Below, piece after piece: positions 32,102 to 39,830 of a stretch of 42,058 nt of DNA (within the stretch, counting starts at the first letter, position 1; the number at the start of each line of letters is the position of its first letter). The notes beneath the pieces are model-generated. The model was not told the origin of the DNA, did not search any database, and saw only the letters and a program-made list of their open reading frames with translations. Source of the DNA: Alkalibacillus flavidus. GTDB taxonomy: Bacteria; Bacillota; Bacilli; Bacillales; Alkalibacillaceae. Made by a program: the position numbers and the translations under genes. The stretch spans positions 1 through 42,058 of the forward strand of contig NZ_JBEPMX010000016.1 in the NCBI RefSeq assembly GCF_040545925.1, given 5' to 3'.

Positions 32102-32797
32102 ATGAAAACGATTGGGATTATTGGTGGTATGAGTTGGGAGTCGACAGTCACGTATTACCAACAGATTAATCGTCTTGTGAAAGAAAGATTAGGTGGACTT
32201 CACTCGGCCAAATGTATTGTATTTAGTGTTGACTTTGCAGAGATTGAAGCATATCAGTCTAAAGGTGAGTGGGACAAAGCAGGTGCCGAATTAGCCGACG
32301 TTGCTAAAAAATTAGAACTTGCAGGTGCTGACATGATCGTCCTCGCAACGAACACGATGCATAAAGTCATCAGCCCGATTGAAGAGGCAACAAAGCTTCC
32401 TGTGATTCGTATTGCGGATGCGACGGCTGAAGCGATTAGACAACAGGGGTTAAATCGGGTTGCGTTATTAGGAACGAAGTATACAATGGAGCAAGATTTT
32501 TATAAAGGTCGTGTGCAGGAACACGGTGTGGATGTGATGGTGCCTGATCCGAATGAACAAGAACAGATTAATCACATTATTTTTAATGAGTTAGTATTAG
32601 GTGAGTTTCGTCAAGAGTCAAAGCAGTACTACCTGGATGTCGTAGATCGGCTTCTAAATAGTGGTGCAGAAGGAGTCATTTTTGGTTGTACGGAAATCGG
32701 GTTGTTGATACAAGCGAAGGATGTGTCTGTCCCAGTATTTGATACGTCACTTATCCATGTCGAACGTGCTGTAGCTGAGGCGTTATCGTATTCATAA
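32102..32797 (+). CDS. Aspartate/glutamate racemase family protein (YgeA-like)
   Basis: ATG 32102 after GGCGGGGA is chosen over the upstream extension of the open frame. The 231-aa protein has the family start IGIIGGMSWEST and the two catalytic positions: Thr83 in LATNTMHK and Cys196 in FGCTEIGLL. Classic members use two cysteines; a Thr at the first position is the arrangement I recall for E. coli YgeA (Thr83/Cys197), an L-specific aspartate/glutamate racemase. The substrate is thus likely an acidic or related amino acid. It is monocistronic, with a terminator following. Confidence 0.88.
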   Translation: MKTIGIIGGMSWESTVTYYQQINRLVKERLGGLHSAKCIVFSVDFAEIEAYQSKGEWDKAGAELADVAKKLELAGADMIVLATNTMHKVISPIEEATKLPVIRIADATAEAIRQQGLNRVALLGTKYTMEQDFYKGRVQEHGVDVMVPDPNEQEQINHIIFNELVLGEFRQESKQYYLDVVDRLLNSGAEGVIFGCTEIGLLIQAKDVSVPVFDTSLIHVERAVAEALSYS

Positions 32798-32802
32798 AAA
32801 GA

Positions 32803-32842
32803 AGCGCGAGTACCTAAAAACTAGGTGATCGCGCTTTATTTT
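32803..32842. terminator. Shared convergent terminator
   Basis: AGCGCGA-G-TACCTA pairs with TAGGT-G-ATCGCGCT, with flanking A- and T-rich ends, between the racemase gene and the converging hydroxylase gene. Confidence 0.8.
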
Positions 32843-34563
32843 TAATCTAAAATTGATAAGCCGCGTTCGATTAACGTATGATAATCGTCGCTAAGGGTTT
32901 GTAATTGGCGTAATTCCTCTAAAATCGTAGCAGTAAGTGGTGCATCTGGCGCGATCTCATGAAGCATTTCAAATAATTCGAGACGAGATAACCAATCATT
33001 CGTATGATTCTCATTTAGCTCAGAATGACTATCAGCAATCGCTTCAACTGACGGTCCATGCTCGCGGATGTTACGAATACGGGCATAAACGTCATTTAAA
33101 GGGTCGTCAGCTGACTCTAATTCTCGTTCATCATCCTGTTCGATAACGGTATGGAAGTTTTCGCCGTCAGCTGCGCCGGCAAAAACAGAACTGACAGAAG
33201 TTCCGATAGCTAAATCAAACGGCTCTTCCTTAAAGGTAATCAGTGGATCCTGCCCGCGACTGACGCTTCCATTCGTTAATGTGATTAAAATAACTTTTTC
33301 GTTTCGTTTTTCAATGGCTGTAATCTCTCCGTTAACCTGTAACCCGTTGTCGTATGTGAGAGACAAGCATTCACCGATTTCTAGTTGATGGTTTGATAAC
33401 TCATTGTCTGTCATGTCCTCAATCGGTTTGTCGATATTGGTGACGTGACCGATTGGAGCTTGAAATCCGTGTTGATGTCGCTCTGTTCCGTGTCCTTGTA
33501 ATTGCTCACCCTCAAACGCTAAAGCTGTTTCGCCATCCGTTTTGATTAATATTGCTTCTTCGTTGTCGTCTTTTAGTAACTCAGATATCGTGCCGGTAAT
33601 CTGTAAGCCAGATGATAAGACGGCAGTGGCAGTATGGCCAGATTTGACGGCTTTATCTAAGCTTTCCGTACCACCTTGCATGAATGCCATCGACTCGGCG
33701 AGTTCTTCGGCTGCATCTAATAATTGTTGGAAACTTTTACAAACAAATAGATGTGGTTGTGGTTTCGTAATGTCGAAATCCGTTTCGATCACTTTGTCTT
33801 TATCAAATGGAATCTTCTCAACGTCGTCGCTTAACGCATTAGCTCCTTCACCGACTGAGGATAGTAGGCCAGCGCCATAAATTTTCGGGTCGTCGAGTGA
33901 ACCGATTAATCCGAATTCTACGGTCCACCAAAAGAATCGTCCGACAATTTGTGCTTCTGATAATTCCGTGATTTTCGCCTCACATTCGTCGACTTGTTGT
34001 TTAGCTGCTGCAATTTCTTCTTCTGTCGCATTTCCTTTTTCGAGCAAATTCGAGTAGTGACGAACCGCTTCAAAATGGTCGTGCTCTTCCTTGGTTGCTA
34101 ATGCTTTCATGCCAATTTCGCCAAATCGTTTGACGAATGCTGAATACTCAGGGTCGGCTAAGATCGGCGCGTGCCCAGCAGCTTCATGCACAATGTCAGG
34201 TGCTGGTGTATATAAAATATTGTCTAACTGGCGAATTTCATCCACGACGGGTAAAATTCCCTGCGCTTGAAATTCAAAGAACGCCACTCCAGGAATGAAG
34301 CCGTCAATCGTGGCAGCGCCCCAACCAAATGGGGCAAGGCTTTCGTTCATTTCATCGACATTCGGGATATGATCAATCGAAATAGCCGATGCTTTAAGTC
34401 CATCAGTATAAGCCTCGTGTGCTCGGTCTTTCAATAAATTGTGATTTTGTCGCATAATATAACGCCAAACGGCATGATTAATCGGTGTATAGTTTTCATA
34501 GTTTTGATTAACAGTATATTGTCGTAAATGTTTTGGGACAGTTTTCGGTTTAACGGTTTGCAT
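32842..34563 (-). CDS. Aromatic amino acid (phenylalanine) hydroxylase, long form
   Basis: The 573-aa pterin-dependent iron monooxygenase should turn phenylalanine into tyrosine. The iron ligands are His126 and His131 (PDIVHEAAGHAP) and Glu216 (WWTVEFGLIG). The catalytic domain spans about 10-290. The remaining 280 residues are an extra beta-rich and helical region seen in long Bacillus-type members; its role is unknown. ATG 34561-34563 follows AAAGGAGAG. On the minus strand, TTGCAT (34670-34665), 17 bp and TATATT (34647-34642) form a promoter. No pterin-recycling dehydratase gene is visible nearby. Confidence 0.92.
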   Translation of the reverse strand: MQTVKPKTVPKHLRQYTVNQNYENYTPINHAVWRYIMRQNHNLLKDRAHEAYTDGLKASAISIDHIPNVDEMNESLAPFGWGAATIDGFIPGVAFFEFQAQGILPVVDEIRQLDNILYTPAPDIVHEAAGHAPILADPEYSAFVKRFGEIGMKALATKEEHDHFEAVRHYSNLLEKGNATEEEIAAAKQQVDECEAKITELSEAQIVGRFFWWTVEFGLIGSLDDPKIYGAGLLSSVGEGANALSDDVEKIPFDKDKVIETDFDITKPQPHLFVCKSFQQLLDAAEELAESMAFMQGGTESLDKAVKSGHTATAVLSSGLQITGTISELLKDDNEEAILIKTDGETALAFEGEQLQGHGTERHQHGFQAPIGHVTNIDKPIEDMTDNELSNHQLEIGECLSLTYDNGLQVNGEITAIEKRNEKVILITLTNGSVSRGQDPLITFKEEPFDLAIGTSVSSVFAGAADGENFHTVIEQDDERELESADDPLNDVYARIRNIREHGPSVEAIADSHSELNENHTNDWLSRLELFEMLHEIAPDAPLTATILEELRQLQTLSDDYHTLIERGLSILD

Positions 34564-34641
34564 CAAATCTCTCCTTTTAGCGCTTTTTAGCTTGTCTACT
34601 TAAACGCTTTTTATTATTAAAGTATTAAGTAAATTATGAAA

Positions 34642-34670
34642 AATATATCATGGTTATAATTCGGATGCAA
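34642..34670 (-). promoter_or_regulatory. Promoter of the aromatic hydroxylase gene
   Basis: -35 TTGCAT and -10 TATATT are spaced 17 bp on the minus strand, about 80 bp ahead of the start codon. The rest of the 260-bp gap to the aconitase gene shows no clear element. Confidence 0.6.
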
Positions 34671-34825
34671 TTATTTTTCGTAAAAAAATTATGATTTTTT
34701 AAGTTGTGAGCACTCTAATAGTGTTCGTTTAATCGGTTGTGACAGGTTTAAGAAATAGTGAAGTCGGGTACATTGAACAATAAGTATAGGAAGTCCGGAT
34801 ATAATAAGAAGGGAGTTATGTTGGA

Positions 34826-36787
34826 ATGAAAATGAATGTAACACAGAAATTGATTTCAGAACACTTAGTCTCGGGTGAAATGACACCTGGTGAAGAGATT
34901 GGGTTAAAGATTGATCAAACATTAACACAAGACGCAACAGGTACGATGGTTATGTTGGAACTGGAAGCGATGGGGATTGATCAAGCTAAAACAGAAGTGT
35001 CTGCTCAGTATGTGGACCATAACTTAATTCAAGACGACTACCGTAACCCGGACGACCATATGTTTTTACGTAGTGCAGCCAATCGTTTTGGTATTTACTA
35101 TAGTCGACCAGGTAATGGGGTAAGTCACCCTGTTCATATGCAAAAGCTAGCTAAACCAGGTAAGACACTGCTCGGTTCAGACAGTCATACGTGTGCTAAT
35201 GGTAGTATGGGTATGCTTGCGATGGGAGCAGGTGGTATTGATGTTGCTTTAGCAATCGCTGGAGAACCATATTACATCAAAATGCCTGAGGTTTGGGGCA
35301 TTAAATTGACTGGTAAGTTGCCTGACTGGGTCAGTGCAAAGGATGTTATTTTAGAACTATTGCGCCGTCACGATGTTAAAGGTGGCGTTGGCAAAGTTAT
35401 CGAATATTATGGTCCAGGTGTTAAAGAATTATCAGCGATGGACCGTCACGTCATTGCGAATATGGGGGCTGAACTTGGTGCAACAGGTACAGTGTTCCCA
35501 GCTGATAAAGAAGTGAAGCATTTCATGAAAGTGCAAGGTCGTGAGGATGAATTTGAAGAGTTAACGGCTGATCGAGGTGCTAAATACGATATTGATGAAG
35601 AAATCGATTTATCTGCACTGGAACCGCTTATTGCGAAGCCATCCAGTCCAGGTAAAGTTGTACCAGTTAGCGAAGTAGCAGGTGAACCGATTTATCAATC
35701 ATATATTGGCTCATCCGCTAACCCAGGTTATCGCGACTTTGCGATTGTAGCAGAAATTGTGAAAAATAAACATATAGCTCAAGGCTTATCGTTAGATATT
35801 AACCCGTCATCGCGCCAAATTCTGACGCAACTGGTCGAAGATGGTCATATCGCAAGCTTGCTACAAGCAGGAGGACGACTGCACCAAGCGGGTTGTAACG
35901 GTTGTATCGGTATGGGGCAAGCCCCTGCATCCGGTCGTAACAGTTTAAGAACAACGCCGCGTAACTTCCCGGGTCGTTCTGGTACGAAGGAAGACAGTGT
36001 GTTCTTGTGTAGTCCGGAAACAGCGGCAGCATCCGCACTAACAGGTAAAATCACGGACCCGCGCACATTAGATATGAGTTATCCAAAAATTAAGGAACCG
36101 ACTAAAGTCGATTTCCAAAAAGAAAAGCATATGCTAGAAGAGCCGTCAGCTCCAGCTGAAGGTTTAACGGTTGAACTTGATAAAGGCCCTAATATTAGTT
36201 CGATTCCGAGTATGGAGCCGTTACAGGATAATTTTGAAGTACCTGTATTACTGAAAATGGGTGACAATATTTCGACGGATGAAATTTTAGCGGGTGGTTC
36301 ACGCGTTCTACCATACCGCAGTAATTTACCGAAGATTAGTGCGTTCACGTTTGAAATTGTCGATGATGAATATTATGAGCGTGCGATGAATCTTCGAAAT
36401 GATGGGGGCCATGCGGTTGTCGGTGGTTATAACTACGGGCAAGGTTCCAGTCGTGAGCACGCAGCCTTAGCGCCACGTTATTTAGGTATGAAAGCGGTGA
36501 TCACGAAAGATTTCGCACGTATTCACTTACAGAACCTCATTAACTTCGGTATCTTACCGTTAACATTTGCGGATGAAAGTGAATACGACAAGATCGAACA
36601 AGATGACGTATTAGAATTCAGCGATGTCCGTCAGAAGATTCAAGAGTCATATGAATTCGAAGTCGGAATTAAAGGAAAAGACAAAAAAGTTCGCGTGAAA
36701 CACAGTTTAACTGATCGCCATTTGGACATAATACTAGCAGGAGGCATTATTAACTGGGTTAAAAACAAACAAGAAAGTGGTGTCTAA
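34826..36787 (+). CDS. Aconitate hydratase, short (about 650-aa) class
   Basis: The 653-aa [4Fe-4S] hydro-lyase interconverts citrate and isocitrate. The cluster cysteines are Cys123 (GSDSHTCANGS), Cys357 and Cys360 (AGCNGCIGMG). The C-terminal swivel domain (about 465-653) shows GDNISTDEI and the substrate loop YGQGSSREHAAL. It is clearly shorter than the roughly 900-aa CitB of B. subtilis and resembles the 640-650-aa class of clostridia and Bacteroidetes. It may be a second aconitase or act on a related substrate. Its stop is directly followed by the ATG of a small zinc-ribbon-like gene. Confidence 0.9.
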   Translation: MKMNVTQKLISEHLVSGEMTPGEEIGLKIDQTLTQDATGTMVMLELEAMGIDQAKTEVSAQYVDHNLIQDDYRNPDDHMFLRSAANRFGIYYSRPGNGVSHPVHMQKLAKPGKTLLGSDSHTCANGSMGMLAMGAGGIDVALAIAGEPYYIKMPEVWGIKLTGKLPDWVSAKDVILELLRRHDVKGGVGKVIEYYGPGVKELSAMDRHVIANMGAELGATGTVFPADKEVKHFMKVQGREDEFEELTADRGAKYDIDEEIDLSALEPLIAKPSSPGKVVPVSEVAGEPIYQSYIGSSANPGYRDFAIVAEIVKNKHIAQGLSLDINPSSRQILTQLVEDGHIASLLQAGGRLHQAGCNGCIGMGQAPASGRNSLRTTPRNFPGRSGTKEDSVFLCSPETAAASALTGKITDPRTLDMSYPKIKEPTKVDFQKEKHMLEEPSAPAEGLTVELDKGPNISSIPSMEPLQDNFEVPVLLKMGDNISTDEILAGGSRVLPYRSNLPKISAFTFEIVDDEYYERAMNLRNDGGHAVVGGYNYGQGSSREHAALAPRYLGMKAVITKDFARIHLQNLINFGILPLTFADESEYDKIEQDDVLEFSDVRQKIQESYEFEVGIKGKDKKVRVKHSLTDRHLDIILAGGIINWVKNKQESGV

Positions 36788-36964
36788 ATGGGTTCACAAC
36801 AGTCACGTTGTAAAGCGTGTGATGGCGCAGGTTTATTAATGGACGATGAAGAATGGCGCTATACATGCACCGTTTGTGGTGGTGATGGTTATGTCTCGTT
36901 TTACGATCAACCAGAAAACCGTGCCTTAAGTGATGTTGACGAGAACAATCGTATCTTGGATTAA
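36788..36964 (+). CDS. 58-aa CxxC zinc-ribbon-like protein
   Basis: This short gene starts at the base after the aconitase TAA, with AAAGTGGTG as ribosome site inside the aconitase end. The product begins MGSQQSRCKACDGAGLL, has a second pair in YTCTVCGGDGYVSFYDQ, and an acidic tail. The four cysteines (8, 11, 27 and 30) in CxxCxGxG-like context resemble one DnaJ-type zinc-binding module. Abutting coding and the terminator after it argue that it is real. A role as an aconitase-associated metal or chaperone factor is only a guess. Confidence 0.78.
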   Translation: MGSQQSRCKACDGAGLLMDDEEWRYTCTVCGGDGYVSFYDQPENRALSDVDENNRILD

Positions 36965-36969
36965 AGCTA

Positions 36970-37004
36970 AAGCATTCCGCTCAATAGCGAGCGGGATGCT
37001 TTTA
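36970..37004 (+). terminator. Rho-independent terminator
   Basis: AAGCATTCCGCTC / GAGCGGGATGCTT with a 6-nt loop and TTT follows the zinc-ribbon-like gene. Confidence 0.85.
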
Positions 37005-37051
37005 AGTTTGGGGTTCGTTTTGGTAACATCATCTATAGGAGGGGATGGAGA

Positions 37052-37510
37052 ATGAACGAACAAACGATTTTTGTAGATATGGATTTTTTTCGCAACGGTT
37101 TAATTCAATTAACAGAAACGATGTCAGAAGAAGAGCTAGACCGTATTCCTCAAGGATTTAATAACAACCCACGCTGGAACATTGGTCATGCGTTGGTGAC
37201 AACGGATTACTTAGTGACGAATGCTGTCGGTGAATCGAGCCAATTACCAGCACATTATCCACACTTATTCGCACGTGGCACAAGCCCTCAAGATTGGGAA
37301 GGTAAGACTGTGCCAACGAAAGACGAACTGTTAGAACAGTTGAAAGCAAATCATCAATCGCTTCAGCAGTTGATTCAAGGAAAATTAGACCAATCTATCC
37401 CGTTTGAGATGTTTCACCTGAAAACGGTGGAGGACGTAGTGAAATTTTCGACGTCACATGAAACATTGCACTCCGGTATTGCTAAAACACAAAACCAAAT
37501 CCAATCATGA
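37052..37510 (+). CDS. DinB-like metal-binding four-helix protein
   Basis: The 152-aa protein has the DinB/YfiT layout with three conserved histidines: His46 (RWNIGHAL), His136 and His140 (SHETLHSG). Relatives are four-helix-bundle metal-dependent enzymes, some being thiol (bacillithiol-type) transferases. The start at ATG 37052 follows AGGAGGGG. It is flanked by terminators on both sides, so it is monocistronic; the substrate is unknown. Confidence 0.85.
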   Translation: MNEQTIFVDMDFFRNGLIQLTETMSEEELDRIPQGFNNNPRWNIGHALVTTDYLVTNAVGESSQLPAHYPHLFARGTSPQDWEGKTVPTKDELLEQLKANHQSLQQLIQGKLDQSIPFEMFHLKTVEDVVKFSTSHETLHSGIAKTQNQIQS

Positions 37511-37515
37511 TAACA

Positions 37516-37547
37516 GGGACTGGCAATCGCCGGTCTCTTTCTTTTTT
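37516..37547 (+). terminator. Rho-independent terminator
   Basis: GGGACTGGC-AATC-GCCGGTCTC (two wobble pairs) is followed by TTTCTTTTTT after the DinB-like gene. Confidence 0.85.
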
Positions 37548-37634
37548 CAAAAATATTCCCTGTAAACGCGTCACAACCCGACAATATTTGTTAAAATAAT
37601 ATAAGTCTTAAACATGTTTATGGGAGGTGAAACG

Positions 37635-38267
37635 ATGACGTGGGATATTTTAAATGTGATTGGAACGATGGCTTTTGCTATCAGTGGAGCGATCGTGGCC
37701 TTAGAGGAACGCTATGATTTGTTCGGTGTGTATTTGCTAGGCTTTACGACGGCGTTTGGCGGAGGTTTGATTCGCCACGTTGTTCTAGGTTTACCCGTTT
37801 CAGAAGTGTGGAACCAAAGTATGTTATTTCTGATCGCATTTATTACACTCACGTTATTGTTTTTTATCCCGTTTCATTGGTTTTTAACCGGATGGGCTAA
37901 ATGGGGCGCATTTTTTGATTCGATCGGTTTGTCGTCGTTTGCGGTACAAGGGGCGCTTTTTGCTGTGGCTGCAGGTTATCCATTGCCAGCTGTCATAGTT
38001 GGAAGTGTCTTAACGGGGACAGGCGGAGGCATGGTTCGTGATGTGCTTGCTGGACGCAAACCTCTTGTCTTACATAAAGAAATTTATGCGATGTGGGCGG
38101 TGTTAGGTGCTTTAGTTATCGGAGTTGGCTTAGCTGATGAGATGGTTGAATACATGATCTTGTTAACTTTGATTATCGCATTAAGAATGCTGTCCGTGAT
38201 TTATGATTGGCATCTCCCGAGTCGAAGTGATTGGTTGAACTTTCTGAGACAGATAAAGAATTCTTAG
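37635..38267 (+). CDS. TRIC-like cation channel family membrane protein (UPF0126)
   Basis: ATG 37635 is chosen because GGGAGGTG lies seven bases upstream; the in-frame ATG at 37614 is upstream of that site. The 210-aa protein has seven membrane helices in two related halves, each with the triple-glycine helix break of the TRIC/UPF0126 family: TTAFGGGLIRHVVLG and LTGTGGGMVRDVLAG. Homologues form trimeric monovalent-cation channels. No operon partner is evident. Confidence 0.9.
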   Translation: MTWDILNVIGTMAFAISGAIVALEERYDLFGVYLLGFTTAFGGGLIRHVVLGLPVSEVWNQSMLFLIAFITLTLLFFIPFHWFLTGWAKWGAFFDSIGLSSFAVQGALFAVAAGYPLPAVIVGSVLTGTGGGMVRDVLAGRKPLVLHKEIYAMWAVLGALVIGVGLADEMVEYMILLTLIIALRMLSVIYDWHLPSRSDWLNFLRQIKNS

Positions 38268-38337
38268 TTTCGTGTTATCACTGAAGGCGTTTCAACGTTA
38301 TAATAGGATAAGGTACAAGGGTTAAAGGAGAGGTTCA

Positions 38338-39021
38338 ATGGCTTGTTCGAAGACGTTCTTTCGCCAGTTTCCGATATTTAGCGATTTAGCAGATGAAGAA
38401 TTAATCGAAGTGAACGACATTTCGCGCCCTAAGCAGATGAAAAAGAATGACGTCGTGTTTCGTGAGGGTGATAAGCGTGATGCGGTTTATTTTGTCGTCT
38501 CGGGCTTAGTTAAAATTTATAAAGTGAGTGAAGGCGGCCAGGAACAAGTCATTAATTTCATTCATTCGAATGATATGTTTCCGCATGTCGGCTTTTTCGA
38601 CGACACACCATATCCTGCGACAGCCGTTACCATTTCTGATACTGAATTAATAGCCATTCCAATTGAAGCGTTTGAAAACCTTTTAATTCAAAAACCACAA
38701 ATTTCGATCAAAGTGATGCGGGTTATGGGGAAGAAAATTTTAGACTTGCAATCACGGGTGCAACAAATGAGCACTCAAACAGTGTTTGAACGAACGGTGT
38801 CGATGTTACTTCAATTAACCGACGAATTAGGTGAGACGGACGACAATGGTGAGATTCTGGTTAGTTTGCCGATTACGAATGCGGACCTGGCGAATATGAT
38901 CGGGGTAACACGCGAGTCGGTCAATCGAACGTTTAATCAACTGAAAAAATCGAACATTATTACATACACTCGCCAACAGGTGGTCGTACATGACTATGAA
39001 GCGTTAATCGATCGAATATGA
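38338..39021 (+). CDS. Crp/Fnr family transcriptional regulator
   Basis: The 227-aa protein has an N-terminal cyclic-nucleotide-binding-like barrel (about 10-125; FREGDKRDAVYFVVSGLVKIY), a dimerisation helix, and a C-terminal winged helix. The recognition helix VTRESVNRTF carries Arg192, Glu193 and Arg197, matching the Arg-Glu-...-Arg set by which Crp reads TGTGA. The only cysteine is Cys3, so it lacks the iron-sulfur ligands of B. subtilis Fnr. ATG follows AAAGGAGAGG. It lies next to an oxidase operon whose promoter bears two TGTGA-N6-TCACA boxes, so it is the likely regulator. Confidence 0.92.
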   Translation: MACSKTFFRQFPIFSDLADEELIEVNDISRPKQMKKNDVVFREGDKRDAVYFVVSGLVKIYKVSEGGQEQVINFIHSNDMFPHVGFFDDTPYPATAVTISDTELIAIPIEAFENLLIQKPQISIKVMRVMGKKILDLQSRVQQMSTQTVFERTVSMLLQLTDELGETDDNGEILVSLPITNADLANMIGVTRESVNRTFNQLKKSNIITYTRQQVVVHDYEALIDRI

Positions 39022-39096
39022 GCATGAAACTTGCGACATAGATTAGTGTTCGTTTATGATAGCTAATGAAAAATTGATATAAAAGCGATGGCAATG

Positions 39097-39114
39097 TTGT
39101 GATAACTATCACAA
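39097..39114. promoter_or_regulatory. Crp/Fnr-type box 1
   Basis: TTGTGATAACTATCACAA is a perfect palindrome containing TGTGA-N6-TCACA (39098-39113), centred near -83.5 relative to the predicted oxidase start. Confidence 0.85.
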
Positions 39115-39136
39115 TGTTGTCATTTTTTTATGCTCA

Positions 39137-39158
39137 AAATGTGATATATATCACATTT
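39137..39158. promoter_or_regulatory. Crp/Fnr-type box 2
   Basis: The palindrome AAATGTGATA-TA-TATCACATTT contains TGTGA-N6-TCACA (39140-39155). Its centre lies 42 bp from box 1 and about 41.5 bp before the predicted start, the class II activation position. Confidence 0.85.
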
Positions 39159-39176
39159 TTCTGATTATGGCATGTG

Positions 39177-39182
39177 TATGAT
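39177..39182 (+). promoter_or_regulatory. -10 element of the oxidase operon
   Basis: TATGAT suggests a start near 39189. No good -35 is present, as expected if box 2 with a bound activator takes its place. Confidence 0.6.
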
Positions 39183-39212
39183 AAGAGTAGGAATGAAAAA
39201 GGAGGCGTTGAA

Positions 39213-39335
39213 ATGAGTCGAAAAAAGCAGTCGAATCATGATGAACCGAAACTTTATGGCACGTTTATTTCGGTGTTAATCGTCGGATTATTAATAACAT
39301 TGATGTGGGTAGGGATTTTTGTCGGATTTATGTAA
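39213..39335 (+). CDS. ba3-type cytochrome oxidase subunit IIa
   Basis: This 40-aa single-helix protein starts MSRKKQSNHDEPKLYGTF and has one membrane segment (about 17-38). Size, position just before subunit II, and the charged N-terminus fit the small subunit IIa of ba3-type oxidases, where it supplies the helix missing from the shortened subunit II. A strong AAGGAGGCG precedes ATG 39213. Confidence 0.85.
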   Translation: MSRKKQSNHDEPKLYGTFISVLIVGLLITLMWVGIFVGFM

Positions 39336-39362
39336 GTTATCTTTTAAAGGGAGAGTGAGCTT

Positions 39363-39830
39363 ATGCACGTGCACAAGTTAGAAAAAGTGTGGTTGGCAAT
39401 TGGATTTATTACATTAGTAGCATTTTTAACGACAGTAGGCATTCAAGCTTTCGCATCAGGCCAAGGGGCGCCTAGTGGTTTGACGAAAGTTGATCCTGAA
39501 AATGTAGAAGAAACCCCACCGTTTGATGATCCTGGCTTGCATCAAATCGGGGAGAATGAGTATGAGCTTGTTATGATTTTGCAGTCTTACGGCTTTACAC
39601 CGAATGAAGTGACGATTCCTGAAGGGGCGACCGTTCACTTTAAGATAACATCGAAAGACGTCGTACATGGATTTGAAATTGCGGGTACGACCGTTAACAT
39701 GATGGCCACACCTGGTCATGTGAATGAAACGACGTATACATTCGATGAAGCAGGTTCATTTTTGATTTTATGTAATGAGTATTGTGGTACAGGACACCAC
39801 TTAATGAGTGCCGAATTGGAGGTGGAGTAA
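39363..39830 (+). CDS. ba3-type cytochrome c oxidase subunit II
   Basis: The 155-aa protein has a single N-terminal membrane helix (about 8-30) and an extracellular cupredoxin domain holding the CuA centre: His102 (VVHGFEIAG), then Cys137, Glu139, Cys141, His145 and Met148 in CNEYCGTGHHLM. The single-helix, short form is typical of ba3 (B-family) oxidases. It receives electrons from cytochrome c. It ends one base before subunit I. Confidence 0.96.
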   Translation: MHVHKLEKVWLAIGFITLVAFLTTVGIQAFASGQGAPSGLTKVDPENVEETPPFDDPGLHQIGENEYELVMILQSYGFTPNEVTIPEGATVHFKITSKDVVHGFEIAGTTVNMMATPGHVNETTYTFDEAGSFLILCNEYCGTGHHLMSAELEVE

